Of a stretch of DNA of 64,000 bases, positions 55,503-64,000 are shown piece after piece (the first letter of the stretch is position 1; each line of letters opens with the position of its first letter). Below the pieces are notes generated by a model. It was not told the origin of the DNA and made no database searches. It worked only from the letters and a program-made list of their open reading frames with translations. Source of the DNA: Simmondsia chinensis (Eukaryota; Streptophyta; Magnoliopsida; Caryophyllales; Simmondsiaceae); contig JAGTTD010000018.1 in the NCBI GenBank assembly GCA_018398585.1, positions 6,641,501-6,705,500 of the forward strand, written 5' to 3'. Both the position numbers and the translations under genes were made by a program.

Positions 55503-56450
55503 ATGTTTGTCAAGGAATTTGGCAACACCAAGATCATGCTTTTGTTGATTGGGAAGGAGAGAAATGTTAGTTCGAGGGAGATACCGAATGAAGTTGCCAC
55601 CTTGTTAAAGGAATACGCTGACATATTCCTGGAAGAGTTACCTACTACACTGCTGCGATTAAGAGACGTCCAGCACCGCATTGACTTGGTTCTGGGTGCT
55701 TCCTTACCGAATAGGCCTCATTACCGAATGAGTCCAGCTGAGCATGAGAAGTTGAGACGCCAAGTGGAGGAGCTACTCGCCAGAGGCGTTATCAGGAAGA
55801 GCTTGAGTCCATGTGCCGTACCAGCTCTGTTGACGCCAAAGAAGGATGGCAACTGGCGAATGTGTGTTGACAGTAGGGCATTCAACAAGATCACGGTACA
55901 CTATCAATTCCCTATTTTGAGATTACATGACTCGCTTGATCTGTTACAGAGTTCAAAGGTGTTCACCAAGCTTAGTTTGAAGAGTGGGTACCACCAAATT
56001 TGTATTTCGCCAGGAAATTAGTGGAAAACCGCTTTCAAGGCTATGAAGGGGCTTTACGAGTGGCTGGTCATGCCATTTGGATTGTTCAATGCGCTAAGCA
56101 CGTTCATGAGTTTTATAAATCAAGTTCTATGTCCTTTCATTGGGAAGTTCATCGTTGTTTATTTTGATGGCATCTTGATCTATAACCGGAATTGTGTTGA
56201 GCATATCCGGCATCTGGAGGAAGTGCTTAGTACTTTGAGATCCCAAAGTTTGTTTGCCACCTTTCAGAAGTGCGAGTTCATGAGAGACGAGGTAACCTTT
56301 CATGGGTTCATTGTATCCAAGGACGGCATATTAGTTGATAAAGGAAAGATTGCTGCTATTCGTGATTAGCCTCAACCGAGAACGATTGGTGAAGTTCGAA
56401 GCTTCCATGGGTTGGCTTCATTCTACAAGCACATTTTTTAAAGTTTCAGT
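55503..56450 (+). pseudogene. gypsy G reverse transcriptase
   Basis: [96 protein letters not shown] (Ser for the usual catalytic Asp of block A), a stop at about 56020, [35 protein letters not shown] (palm YxDD reads YFDG, second catalytic Asp lost), [13 protein letters not shown]. Two catalytic positions are gone, so it is dead. Confidence 0.9.
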
Positions 56451-56900
56451 TCCATCATGACACCTATCACTGATTTTCTGAAGAAGTGCTCCTTCGTTTG
56501 GACACCTCAAGCAGAAACTTCCTTCAATGCAATCAAAGAGAAGCTGATCACGACACCAGTGTTAGCCCTTCCTGATTTTTAGAAGACGTTTGAATTACAC
56601 ATGGATTCCTCCAAGATTGGCATTGGCACTGTGCTCAGCCAAGACGGATTGCGTATTTCAGTGGGAAACTCGATGGGAGTAAGTTTAATTACTCGATTAC
56701 GATCTGGAATTCTATGCATTAGTGAGAGCATTGAGGCACTGGAAGTCATACTTAGCTAACCGGGAGTTCATTTTGTATACTGACAACGTTGGCCTCAAGT
56801 ACATCAATAGCCAAAACAAGCCTTCGGACAGACACACCAAGTAGGCTAGCTACTTACAACGCTTTCACTTTTACATCAAGCACAAGTCAGGTGTGATGAA
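56451..56900 (+). pseudogene. gypsy G RNase H
   Basis: [39 protein letters not shown], a stop, FELHMDSSKIGIGTVLSQDG (first Asp, about 56597). The rest is shifted but traceable by eye at 56640-56890 (YSITIYDLEFYALVRAL-like and FILYTDNVGLKYI, with Asp at about 56780). Confidence 0.8.
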
Positions 56901-58200
56901 TAAAGTGACGGATGCACTAAGAAGGAGGAATCTTGTCCTGGCGAAGAGTAGAATTGAGGTTACAGGGTTTGATCAGTTGGTAGATCAGTACCATGATGAT
57001 CCCACCTCTGGCGAGATATGGCGGGAAGCACAATTGGGCCCGGTTACTCTATTCATGGCGGCTTCTTACTCAAAGGGAACCAGCCTTGCATTCCAAACTC
57101 AAGTTGGCGGCTTAAGATCATTGAGAAGAAGCATAATGTGGGGCATGTGGGCAGAGATAAGACCCTCAAACTCATCACAACCAACTACTTCTAGCCTACC
57201 ATACGCAAGGAAGTTGACAGGAATTTCAAGCAGTGCTGTGTTTTTCAAATTTCAAAGGGCGGGGTGACCAAAGCTAGCCTTTATATGCCATTACAGGTTC
57301 CAAGTCAGCCGTGGACAGATATCAGCATGAATTTCGTACTAGGCTTACTGAGGACCGCCAGTGGTATTGATTCCATATTCGTTGTTGTAGACCGTTTCTC
57401 TAAGATGGCACATTTTATCGGATGCAAGTAGGCTGCTAACGCCGTACATGGGGCGGGTCTCTACTTCCAAGAAGTTTAAAAGTTGCATGGGTTAACGGGC
57501 AGTATTGACTCTGATCGGGACATCAGGTTCGTAAACCATCTTTGGAAGACGTTATGGAAAATGGAAAATACATCCTCGCTTGTAGCACCGTTCACCATCC
57601 TCATATGGATGGATAAACCAAAGTCACTAACCGATCTTTGGGTAACTTTCTCCGGTGCCTAGTTGTGGATCACGCCAAGGGATGGGAGATAAAGCTGCAC
57701 CAAGCGGAGTTCGCCTAAAACAGTCCTGTTAATAGAAGCACAGGGTTCATGCCATTCATGATAGTTTATGGCTTTGTTCCACGCTCTCCAATTGACCTGA
57801 CACCTGTTCCAGATTTGACACGTCCACACGAGAAGGCGGAAGATTTTATCTCTTCGCTCAGAGACATCCATGAGCAAACAAGATTTCTATTTCTAGAGTC
57901 CACCACTAAGTACAAGTTGGCAAGTAACAGAAAGTGATGAACAGTCCAATTTCAGGTTGGCGATAAAGTTTGGGCAACTCTGACGCGACAACGCTTCCTG
58001 GGATGGGAGTGTAACACACTGGCGCCTCGAAAGATAGGATCATTGGTGGGACTATAGAAACTCAATGACAATACCTACCGACTCCAGCTTTCACCCGGCA
58101 TGAGGACTTCTGATGCCTTCAAGGTTAAGCACCTTACTCTCTATTTTGGCGATAATGACAGTGCTAATCCTCAAGTGAATTTGAGGAAGAATTCTCTCCA
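56901..58200 (+). pseudogene. gypsy G integrase
   Basis: Finger half HNVGHVGRDKTLKLITTNYF (about 57134, after shift), PSQPWTDISMNFVLGLLRTA (Asn for the usual first catalytic Asp in MDF), [37 protein letters not shown] (second Asp), a degenerate stretch where QTERVN is expected, then MPFMIVYGFVPRSPIDLTPV, FQVGDKVWATLTRQRF and RTSDAFKVKHLTLYFGDN. Many stops. The C-terminus ends at the polypurine tract with no chromodomain. Confidence 0.84.
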
Positions 58201-58212
58201 ATCAGGGGAGGA

Positions 58213-58620
58213 TGATGTAGCCCGCTAAGGCTTGGCATGGGCAGGACTCGAGGCTTGGTGTAGACGGGACCCAAGGCGCAACGATGTAGGGATTCGATTC
58301 AAGGTGAGATCAAGGCGAGACATCCGGGAATCAAGGCGGGATAGACATCCGAGATTTGAATTTTAATTTCTTTCCTTTTAAGCTTAATTGTGATTTCCTT
58401 CCTTATTAGTCTTTCAGCACCTCCTCTATATAAAGGAGACAAAGCTAGGTTTTAAGTTAGTTCATTTTTCCAATTTTTCATTCATATTTGAACCTCTTTC
58501 TCATGTTGTGAGAATCAAGCTTTATTTTCCCCTTTATTTTTATTACTAGATTAATAAAAGAAAACGGAAGGCCGTTAAACCTTCCCGTACACCTAATTCT
58601 CCCACTTAGTCGCTGCATCA
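58213..58620 (+). repeat. 3' LTR of gypsy G
   Basis: Preceded by the polypurine-rich AATCAGGGGAGGA. TGATGTAGCCCGC... to ...CGCTGCATCA, with TATA-like TATATAAAGG near 58427. Shorter than the 5' LTR because it lacks the internal duplication. Confidence 0.9.
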
Positions 58621-58625
58621 AGACA

Positions 58626-58910
58626 TACTTCTTAAATCCCCAAATACTCTCCATTCTCTCAAAAAAAACCAAAATCTTTTGTTCTTCTCCTTTCATGAGG
58701 CGAAAAACAACCCTTTTAAAAACATATTCTATACAAGAATTATTTGAAGTGTCTTCTTGCGTCTTAAAAATGCATCTCTGGCACTTGTAATGCCTGGGGT
58801 CAATCTCCTTAAATTCCCTGTAAAGGGAAGTCACAAGTTCTTGAGGATCGAACCTAGGTAGTGTGGATGGCCGCTAGTGTTTTCTGCCACTAGACTATGT
58901 CTCTAGGCGA
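58626..58910 (-). mobile_element. possible tRNA-derived SINE fragment
   Basis: On the minus strand from about 58905: TAGTCTAGTGGCAGAAAACA (A-box-like) and, about 35 bases on, TAGGTTCGATCC (B-box-like), followed by a non-coding body. This is the layout of a plant SINE head. No poly-A/T tail or target duplication confirmed. A 118-residue open frame in it has no recognised domain. Confidence 0.4.
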
Positions 58911-59347
58911 CACTTGTTTATAGTTATGTACTGAGCAATTAAGTGGGTTTGGCAGCATGGACTGATTCACAGCTGTGTTAATGTGTGTCTGATAACATTG
59001 TTCTTGTCAGGGTCTGAAGCCACTAAAGCACGCTTATGTTGATCCATTGAGAGAGAAAATATGCAAATATGTCAAACTTGCGTTACTTTGTTGTATGTAA
59101 ATACTTCAAACATTTAACGGCAATTTTTTTGGGTTTTTGGTTCCTTTGATGCTCCTTTCATGTAAATGCTTGCTACTTAGAATCTATTTGGTTGTAGGGA
59201 AACTCTTAAAAACTTTACATATGAGTATAGTTAGAGTGTCTTACATTCAAGCTGCGAGAGAAGACATTAGCATATAAGTCATTGAGTTGCTGCACCTAAT
59301 GCGCGATTCATTTCAGGATGGAACATTACTTTCATTTATATTGAAGC
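58911..59347 (+). other. spacer with exon-like pieces
   Basis: TTGTCAG followed by an open stretch (GLKPLKHAYVDPLREKICKY..., 59010-59090) and a GTATGT-type site, then TTTCATTTCAG followed by DGTLLSFILKLVYANSV (59319-59365). This looks like splice-site-bounded coding but no family is recognised. Very tentative. Confidence 0.2.
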
Positions 59348-59366
59348 TCGTATATGCCAATTCTGT

Positions 59367-59545
59367 TGCCAGGTCTCATGCTCTTGGCGGCAGACCAGTA
59401 TCTCAGGTTAGGGACCATTGGAAACAGCCTTTCTTCAGGGTAGCCCCCTGAAGAGGGAAGGCTGTGTACATCTACTCTCCCCAGACCCTGCTGTTGCGGG
59501 AGCCCTTTGGCACTGGGTTTGTTATTGTTGTTGTTGTTGTTGTTG
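59367..59545 (+). mobile_element. short RTE-tail (SINE-like) insertion with 19-bp TSD
   Basis: TCGTATATGCCAATTCTGT occurs at 59348-59366 and 59546-59564, a perfect 19-bp target duplication. The insert is only the RTE 3' tail (GGAAACAGCCTTTC, CCTGAAGAGGGAAGGCTGTG, CCCCAGACCCTG, GGGTTTGTTATTGTTG and a (TTG)n end). Either a severely truncated LINE or a SINE sharing the LINE tail. Confidence 0.9.
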
Positions 59546-59564
59546 TCGTATATGCCAATTCTGT

Positions 59565-60289
59565 GGGTCAAGACTGGCCTTGAAATTTTTTTACAAAAAC
59601 CAATTTTCATCTGGAAAATATTCCAACTTCAAGGGCTTCTAATTACATTTTTTTTTTTTTGAATTTTCTTTTGTAGGATTTAGGAAATCAATAAATTGTA
59701 CTAGGTTTCGTTTGGTTTATTTGATGTCGTTACGAGGCTTTTGACGTAAGATTAGAGTGAAAAAGGGTTTTCTTCTTATGAAGGAAAATCTCATCCCTTT
59801 TTTTGAGGGACATCATTTATCCTCTGTAATGCAGAACATTTTCTCATTGGCCTTTTGTTGCTAATGAGTCATTATAGAATTAGGATGGAAAATAATATAT
59901 GTTAACCAAATGGATGCTTCATTTTGTTTCTTTTTGCTTCTCTTTCCCCCCTTTTCTTTTCCTTCCAACAATTTTTACTTCAATCTTCCTTCTAGATAGG
60001 GGTGTTCATCAGTCAAAATATTGGTCATAATAGAGTAAATCGTGCTGAATTGAGGACAAAGAGCTGGTTAGGTCCTGTCTTATAGAAGTCTAAATGAAGA
60101 GACACAAGGGCCGATAGCAATTGATATTTGATTAAGTTTTGCGCCTTTTAAATTCTCAAAGTGTCACAATTAGTATATTGTAGTCATAAAATCAATTGAT
60201 ACTCCGGGTTTTAGTTAAGTAGAAATAGAATTTAAATCTAAAATCTTTTATATTAGTATTTCATTCAAAACATTGAGTGTACAATAAGA
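59565..60289. other. AT-rich spacer
   Basis: No gene or recognised element. Confidence 0.45.
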
Positions 60290-60735
60290 TTATGGCTCGT
60301 TTGGAGAGTAAACGTGCCAAGCCAAGCCGAGCCAAGCACCCGATATTCGAACTCGAGCTTAATAAGTCTTATCGAGTTAGAGTTCGGGTTGAGCTCTTAT
60401 TAAACTTTAGAACCTTTGTTCAAGTTTGATTCAATATGATTTTAGTATGTTTGACACTCAACTTGTCTCGTTAGCTTAATTGAACCGATTCACACTTGTT
60501 ATTGAGTAGAGCTAAGCTCATTATCGAGTCAAATCGGGATTATAACCAAACCGAGCTTGTTATTAAGTTGATCTTGCTATCAAGCTAAATTACTCGAGTT
60601 ACAATTATCAAATCGTTTTTTAGCTATTTTATTGTTAACAAACCTTTAACAAGCTCTTATCGCGTTGTTCTCTAACATTAATGAGTTTAGCACCCCTTTG
60701 TTTGAACTCAGCTCGATAAGCTATCCAACCCCAAT
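60290..60735. mobile_element. GAGC-rich MITE-like element
   Basis: Dense CGAGCTT / AAGCTC / GAGTC words in both orientations, comparable to 42930-43290 and to the fragment at 3905-3990. Termini unclear. Confidence 0.4.
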
Positions 60736-60795
60736 AACAAACACGAATGGGCCAGAATCGATTTTGAACGTTCATAGTTCAATGAACATTTGGTG

Positions 60796-61470
60796 TGTGA
60801 TGCAGTCCCACATCAGAGGGTAGAAAAGAAATACACCAACTTATATACCATAAGAGCTACTTCACCTATTGCCAATTGGTTTTAGGGTGAAACCTCCTTT
60901 GGTATGTAAAAATGGTATCAGAGCCCTGGATCCTAGGATCGATTCCAAAAAGCAAAGTTTGGTATGGGATGGACCCTACTTCGGAGTCCTGCTCGGTCTG
61001 GTATGGGACGGACCTTGCTCGATAGTCGTGCTTGACAAGCCACATGTAACAGACCCAAGTTTCGGAGAGGGCTACCTAGAGTGGAGTGGAGTCGTCTATA
61101 ACAAAAAATGGCTATCTACTCAGAGTGAGCTACTTAAAGTGAAGCCATCGAGGACAATGTTTGCAAAGTGTGGTGGTTTCATAGAATTTAAAAGATTGAG
61201 GCAAAAAAGAAGTGAATCAAGCCACATGTTATAGGCCCAAGTTTTGAAAAGGGCTACCGAGGAGAAGGCTACCTAGAGTAGAGTGAAGCTACGTATGAGA
61301 GAAAAGCGCTACCTACTCAAAGTGACGCTACCTAGAGTGAAGCCGAAGAGGACAACGGTTGCGAAGCGCGGTGGATTAATACAATCCCACATCGATCGAC
61401 AGAAAAGAAATATATCTATTGGATTATGGTCTCGTGAAATTCGATATCCACTATTGGATGTAACTTAGTT
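60796..61470 (+). mobile_element. TRIM-like small LTR element
   Basis: Left repeat (about 60796-60912) has GATGCAGTCCCACATC...AGAAAAGAAATACACC. The right repeat (about 61376-61470) has TACAATCCCACATC...AGAAAAGAAATATATC. TGGTATCAGAGCCC follows the left repeat at 60913-60926. The internal 450 bases are non-coding and repeat GGGCTACC(T/G)AGAG phrases. Short LTRs, a primer site and no genes define TRIM elements. Open frames inside are chance. Confidence 0.75.
60913..60926 (+). other. primer-binding site of TRIM-like element
   Basis: TGGTATCAGAGCCC, initiator-Met type. Confidence 0.8.
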
Positions 61471-61800
61471 TCATTAGTTCATCAGTTGTAATAGACAGGA
61501 GCATCATGACTAAAATAAAGGGTGAAATTGTTTGAAAATTTCTGTTTAGAAAATTAGGATGTCGTTTGCTGGTTTTAGTCACCCGCCTTGTTTAGGCTCG
61601 TTGGAGGCAAATTTGGACGATTATATCCTAATTCGGGGAATAGAAATTATACACGATTTTATTGATTTCGTAATCGGTTTTAAATTTTTTTTTTTTTTAA
61701 ATGGGTAAAAGATTTGGAAAATATCTTGTATTTTCTTTTGATAAAATAATATCAGGTTTGTTTTAATTACCCATTGGGTATTACCCGTTAACCGATTTCC
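61471..61800. other. spacer
   Basis: No gene recognised. T-rich run near 61686. Confidence 0.4.
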
Positions 61801-62027
61801 CATACCCGATGCCAGCTAGCCCGTAACGTGAGATCGTGCCGCGTGTCGTGATCTCTACCGTTGGATCAACCTTGCACTGTAGCATTATGTAAAACTCTTC
61901 ATGGTTGTCGGTTTTTCTGGTTTAATGTACGCATTGTTTCGATTGTGGGTTTTTGTTATTCAGTGCTTGGACAAATCCTATTTTTCAAGTTGGGTTTGGG
62001 TCTGATTTAGGGGCCGAATTCACAACA
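61801..62027 (+). repeat. probable LTR 3' end
   Basis: Ends GAATTCACAACA directly before ATTGGTATCAGAGC (62028-62041), the usual LTR/primer-site junction. The left border is unknown; 61801 is only a working limit. Confidence 0.45.
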
Positions 62028-62029
62028 AT

Positions 62030-62041
62030 TGGTATCAGAGC
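62030..62041 (+). other. primer-binding site
   Basis: TGGTATCAGAGC, two bases after the CACAACA end. Downstream (62042-62894) is non-coding leader-like sequence with no gag motif. Confidence 0.7.
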
Positions 62042-62894
62042 TTTGGTTTTATAGTCCATAGCATGGTGAGATCGAAAACACAATGAAACATAACTAGAAT
62101 GAGGGTTTAAGTTTGATTGTCTTGTTTTTCTTAGATATGTTATTTTCTTGAAAAATTGGGATGTTCTTTGTTTCTTGGAGAAAAACAAAAGAACCAAGAA
62201 AATGTTTGAGTCAAAATTTCCAAAATGGGTTTAACAAGAGCACTTGTCTTGAGATGATCAATGGTTTTTCGGATTTTCAAAAAATCTGAGTGTTATTTTT
62301 CAGCTACTGCGGTGTTTGTGATAGTGTGATAAAAGTTAAAAAAAAAAAAGGAAGAACTCTATGCGATATGAAAGAAAACAAAAATGTTTAATCACTGTAA
62401 AAAATTTAGGTTTGACTTTACAATCAGAATTAGGGGCTGGTTTAGGTGTTGGACTGCGTCTAAAGCCCTGGTTTGTCTCCTATATGGTGGTTGAAATGAG
62501 TTTAAGTGTCCAGGTTTTGGGCACTTGATTAGGTGGCCAAGGTAACACGGATTTCTCGTTTTTATTTGAACATCCTCTGGTTTCCTATTTGTGGAAAAGA
62601 TGTTTATACTTGAGACTAACGCTTTGTCTTGAAGTGAGAAAGCTCTAGGTGCATCTAATTGGTGGAGCAGTTCAATGTTAATCGCCTGTTCGGCCTCGTG
62701 TATGGTCGGTTGAGAATCTGGTGTAGATTTTCGTTTTGGTGGAGCGATTTCAGAGTTAAATTGCTCGAGCCTGACCCTGCTGGTGGTCGGAGGAGATTCC
62801 TTAGTTTGGATTTTGTTTTGGTTTTAGTTTGAACACCTATGCATGGTGCTGGTGCTACTGTGTTATGATTCCAATAGGTGGGGCTTATGACAAT
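62042..62894 (+). other. non-coding leader-like stretch
   Basis: Follows the primer site at 62030. No open frame with a known motif. Probably the leader of a truncated LTR element. Confidence 0.35.
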
Positions 62895-63248
62895 TGTAAC
62901 GAGAATTAATCAGTAGTTTAGCTTATGTCATTAGTCAAGTATATGTAGCAAATTAGTAGCATTTCCTTAAGTTGTGATGTAATAAGGCCGTGTGTTGTGT
63001 GGTTTGAATTGGTGTTGATGCCAATTGTTGGTTAGGTGTTATGTCTTAGTGCATTGTATCTAAATTCCTATAAGTATGAGGATCATGTGTAATTCTCATT
63101 CATCAAATGAAATATCAAACCAATCTCTTTGAGATTAGCCTTCTCTCTCTCATCTAATTCTCTCTATTTTCTCATCTCCTTCACTTCTTTCTCATCTCAT
63201 ACTCTCTCTATCCTAGCTTACGTTTGTGATTTAAGCACAAACGTAACA
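62895..63248 (+). repeat. 5' LTR of a retrotransposon running off the window
   Basis: Working limits TGTAACGAGAATTAATC... to ...CACAAACGTAACA, next to ATTGGAATCAGAGCC. CTCTCTC/TTCTCATCTC-rich U5-like stretch and CATTCATCAAATGAAATATC near the 3' end are typical of copia LTRs. The left edge is inferred from TGT/ACA ends. Confidence 0.6.
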
Positions 63249-63250
63249 AT

Positions 63251-63263
63251 TGGAATCAGAGCC
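63251..63263 (+). other. primer-binding site (one mismatch)
   Basis: TGGAATCAGAGCC, one base from the TGGTATCAGAGCC initiator-Met site. Confidence 0.65.
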
Positions 63264-64000
63264 TCGTTTGGCTTCCAAATCATACCTGATTTGTTATCAA
63301 ATATCCCTTGATTGCATTGCAAATTGCTTAAGAATTCTATTTTGAATTCTGTTGTGAATTGCAGAGAAAGTGCTTGAAAAAACACATAAAAAGAGGTTCA
63401 ATTGTGGATCGGTTGTGAGTCTTGAATTCAAGCTTGTGTTGATCACATTGTTGACAATTAAAACAGCAGAATTCAGTGAGCAAAGAGCAAGTTCAGTTTG
63501 ATCGTAATTGTGATCAGAATTAGGAGTTAATTGCAGTACATTGATCACACTCAGTTGACGCAAGCAGTAGTTGTTGAAGTTGAGTGTTGAGCTTAATTGT
63601 CTTGATCAATCTTTCCTTTGCTCAGTTGGAGAAGAAGTTATAAGTGCGTAAATTGATCCACATTATACTTAATCATCATCAAAAGATCACAAAACAAGCT
63701 GAATAGAGGTTTAATTAGATTCTACAACTCAGAAATTGGAGTTGAGGTAACTGTTCTGAACAGCAAGTTCAAACTCGACGCAAATCTGTTCTTCTTGCTA
63801 GATTGTGATGAAATTGTGTTGATAAGCTTAGAAGTGGTGAGGATCCATCAGAATTTGCATTGATTCTTAAGAATTTTAGGTTATCGAGTCGCGAATTGCT
63901 TAGGCGATAATTTGTCAATGAAGGCGAAATTCTGACAACGAAACCGTAAGAGTTGAAATCCGATTTCATCTGTGAAGATTGTTTGGGTATTGTGTTAAGG
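63264..64000 (+). other. leader of LTR element, no gene within window
   Basis: About 740 bases after the primer site without a gag frame. The coding part, if present, lies beyond base 64000. Confidence 0.45.

Larger units (their letters stand above)
53352..58620 (+). mobile_element. Ty3/gypsy retrotransposon G, complete outline
   Basis: LTRs 53352-53825 and 58213-58620 (TGATG/CATCA ends), exact 5-bp target duplication AGACA at 53347-53351 and 58621-58625, primer-binding site at 53828-53839, polypurine tract before 58213, and gag, protease, RT, RNase H, integrase on the plus strand. No chromodomain seen. Stops throughout; RT active site altered. Confidence 0.94.

Noticed and set aside
58478..58834. 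118-residue minus-strand frame as a gene
   Set aside because: Starts in a SINE-like body and runs into the gypsy G 3' LTR; no domain.
60869..61468. 121- and 61-residue frames
   Set aside because: Inside the TRIM-like element and made of its non-coding internal repeats.
1..64000. A novel multi-gene defence or biosynthetic system
   Set aside because: All sizeable conserved coding belongs to known retrotransposon or transposase families; no cluster of intact unknown genes exists.

Overview
The window is nuclear DNA of a flowering plant. Nearly everything recognisable is transposable-element sequence of kinds typical of angiosperms: Ty1/copia and Ty3/gypsy LTR retrotransposons primed by initiator-Met tRNA (repeated TGGTATCAGAGC sites), an Athila-like gag-protease, RTE-type LINE 3' ends with GTT-type tails, MITEs, a TRIM-like element and a FAR1/MULE transposase relative. 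The background is AT-rich. The species cannot be named from sequence alone; a eudicot is a guess. No intact host gene, functional RNA gene or CRISPR was found, and every polyprotein with enough sequence to judge is broken by stops, frameshifts, deletions or lost catalytic residues.

Layout. 1-3904: 3' part of a copia element (A), gag to 3' LTR, with part of its reverse transcriptase (RT) deleted. 4021-4409: MITE with long inverted arms. 4615-5848: 5'-truncated RTE LINE between perfect 14-bp target duplications. 6900-17878: degenerate copia element (B) whose leader is interrupted, just after the primer-binding site, by a complete minus-strand chromodomain gypsy element (C, 7093-12979; 5-bp duplication CCCGG). 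18348-19798: LTR and gag of a third copia (D). 19799-20760: unclear sequence with a possible F-box-associated-like remnant. 22900-25450: Athila-like gag and protease on the minus strand. 27264-28380: second RTE copy, split by a hAT-like MITE. 28401-29506: hAT-like non-autonomous element. 30634-31700: solo-LTR-like unit with about 40-bp tandem repeats. 31773-32357: TIR element with a tRNA-like core. 32650-34890: FAR1/MULE transposase pseudogene.

35726-41735: copia E, related to D, with an RTE tail inserted in integrase and palindrome-rich LTRs. 43675-45978: near-identical 1.15-kb tandem duplication running into a roughly 22-bp minisatellite (to 46540). 48229-52992: complete minus-strand copia (F; TSD TTAAT). 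53352-58620: complete plus-strand gypsy (G; TSD AGACA). 59367-59545: short RTE-tail insertion with a 19-bp duplication. 60796-61470: TRIM-like element. 61800-64000: two LTR 3' ends with primer-binding sites and non-coding leaders, the last running off the window.

The genes form no host pathway. Within each element gag, protease, RT, RNase H and integrase once acted together in reverse transcription and integration. Their nesting gives relative ages: C is younger than B, the hAT-like MITE is younger than its host LINE, and the RTE tail in E is younger than E. I see no convincing new functional system. The items most worth checking are the recent 1.15-kb duplication at a minisatellite edge, the repeated TGTGTCGACACACA palindromes in the D/E LTRs, the repeat-filled solo-LTR-like unit, and the tRNA-like core inside a TIR element.
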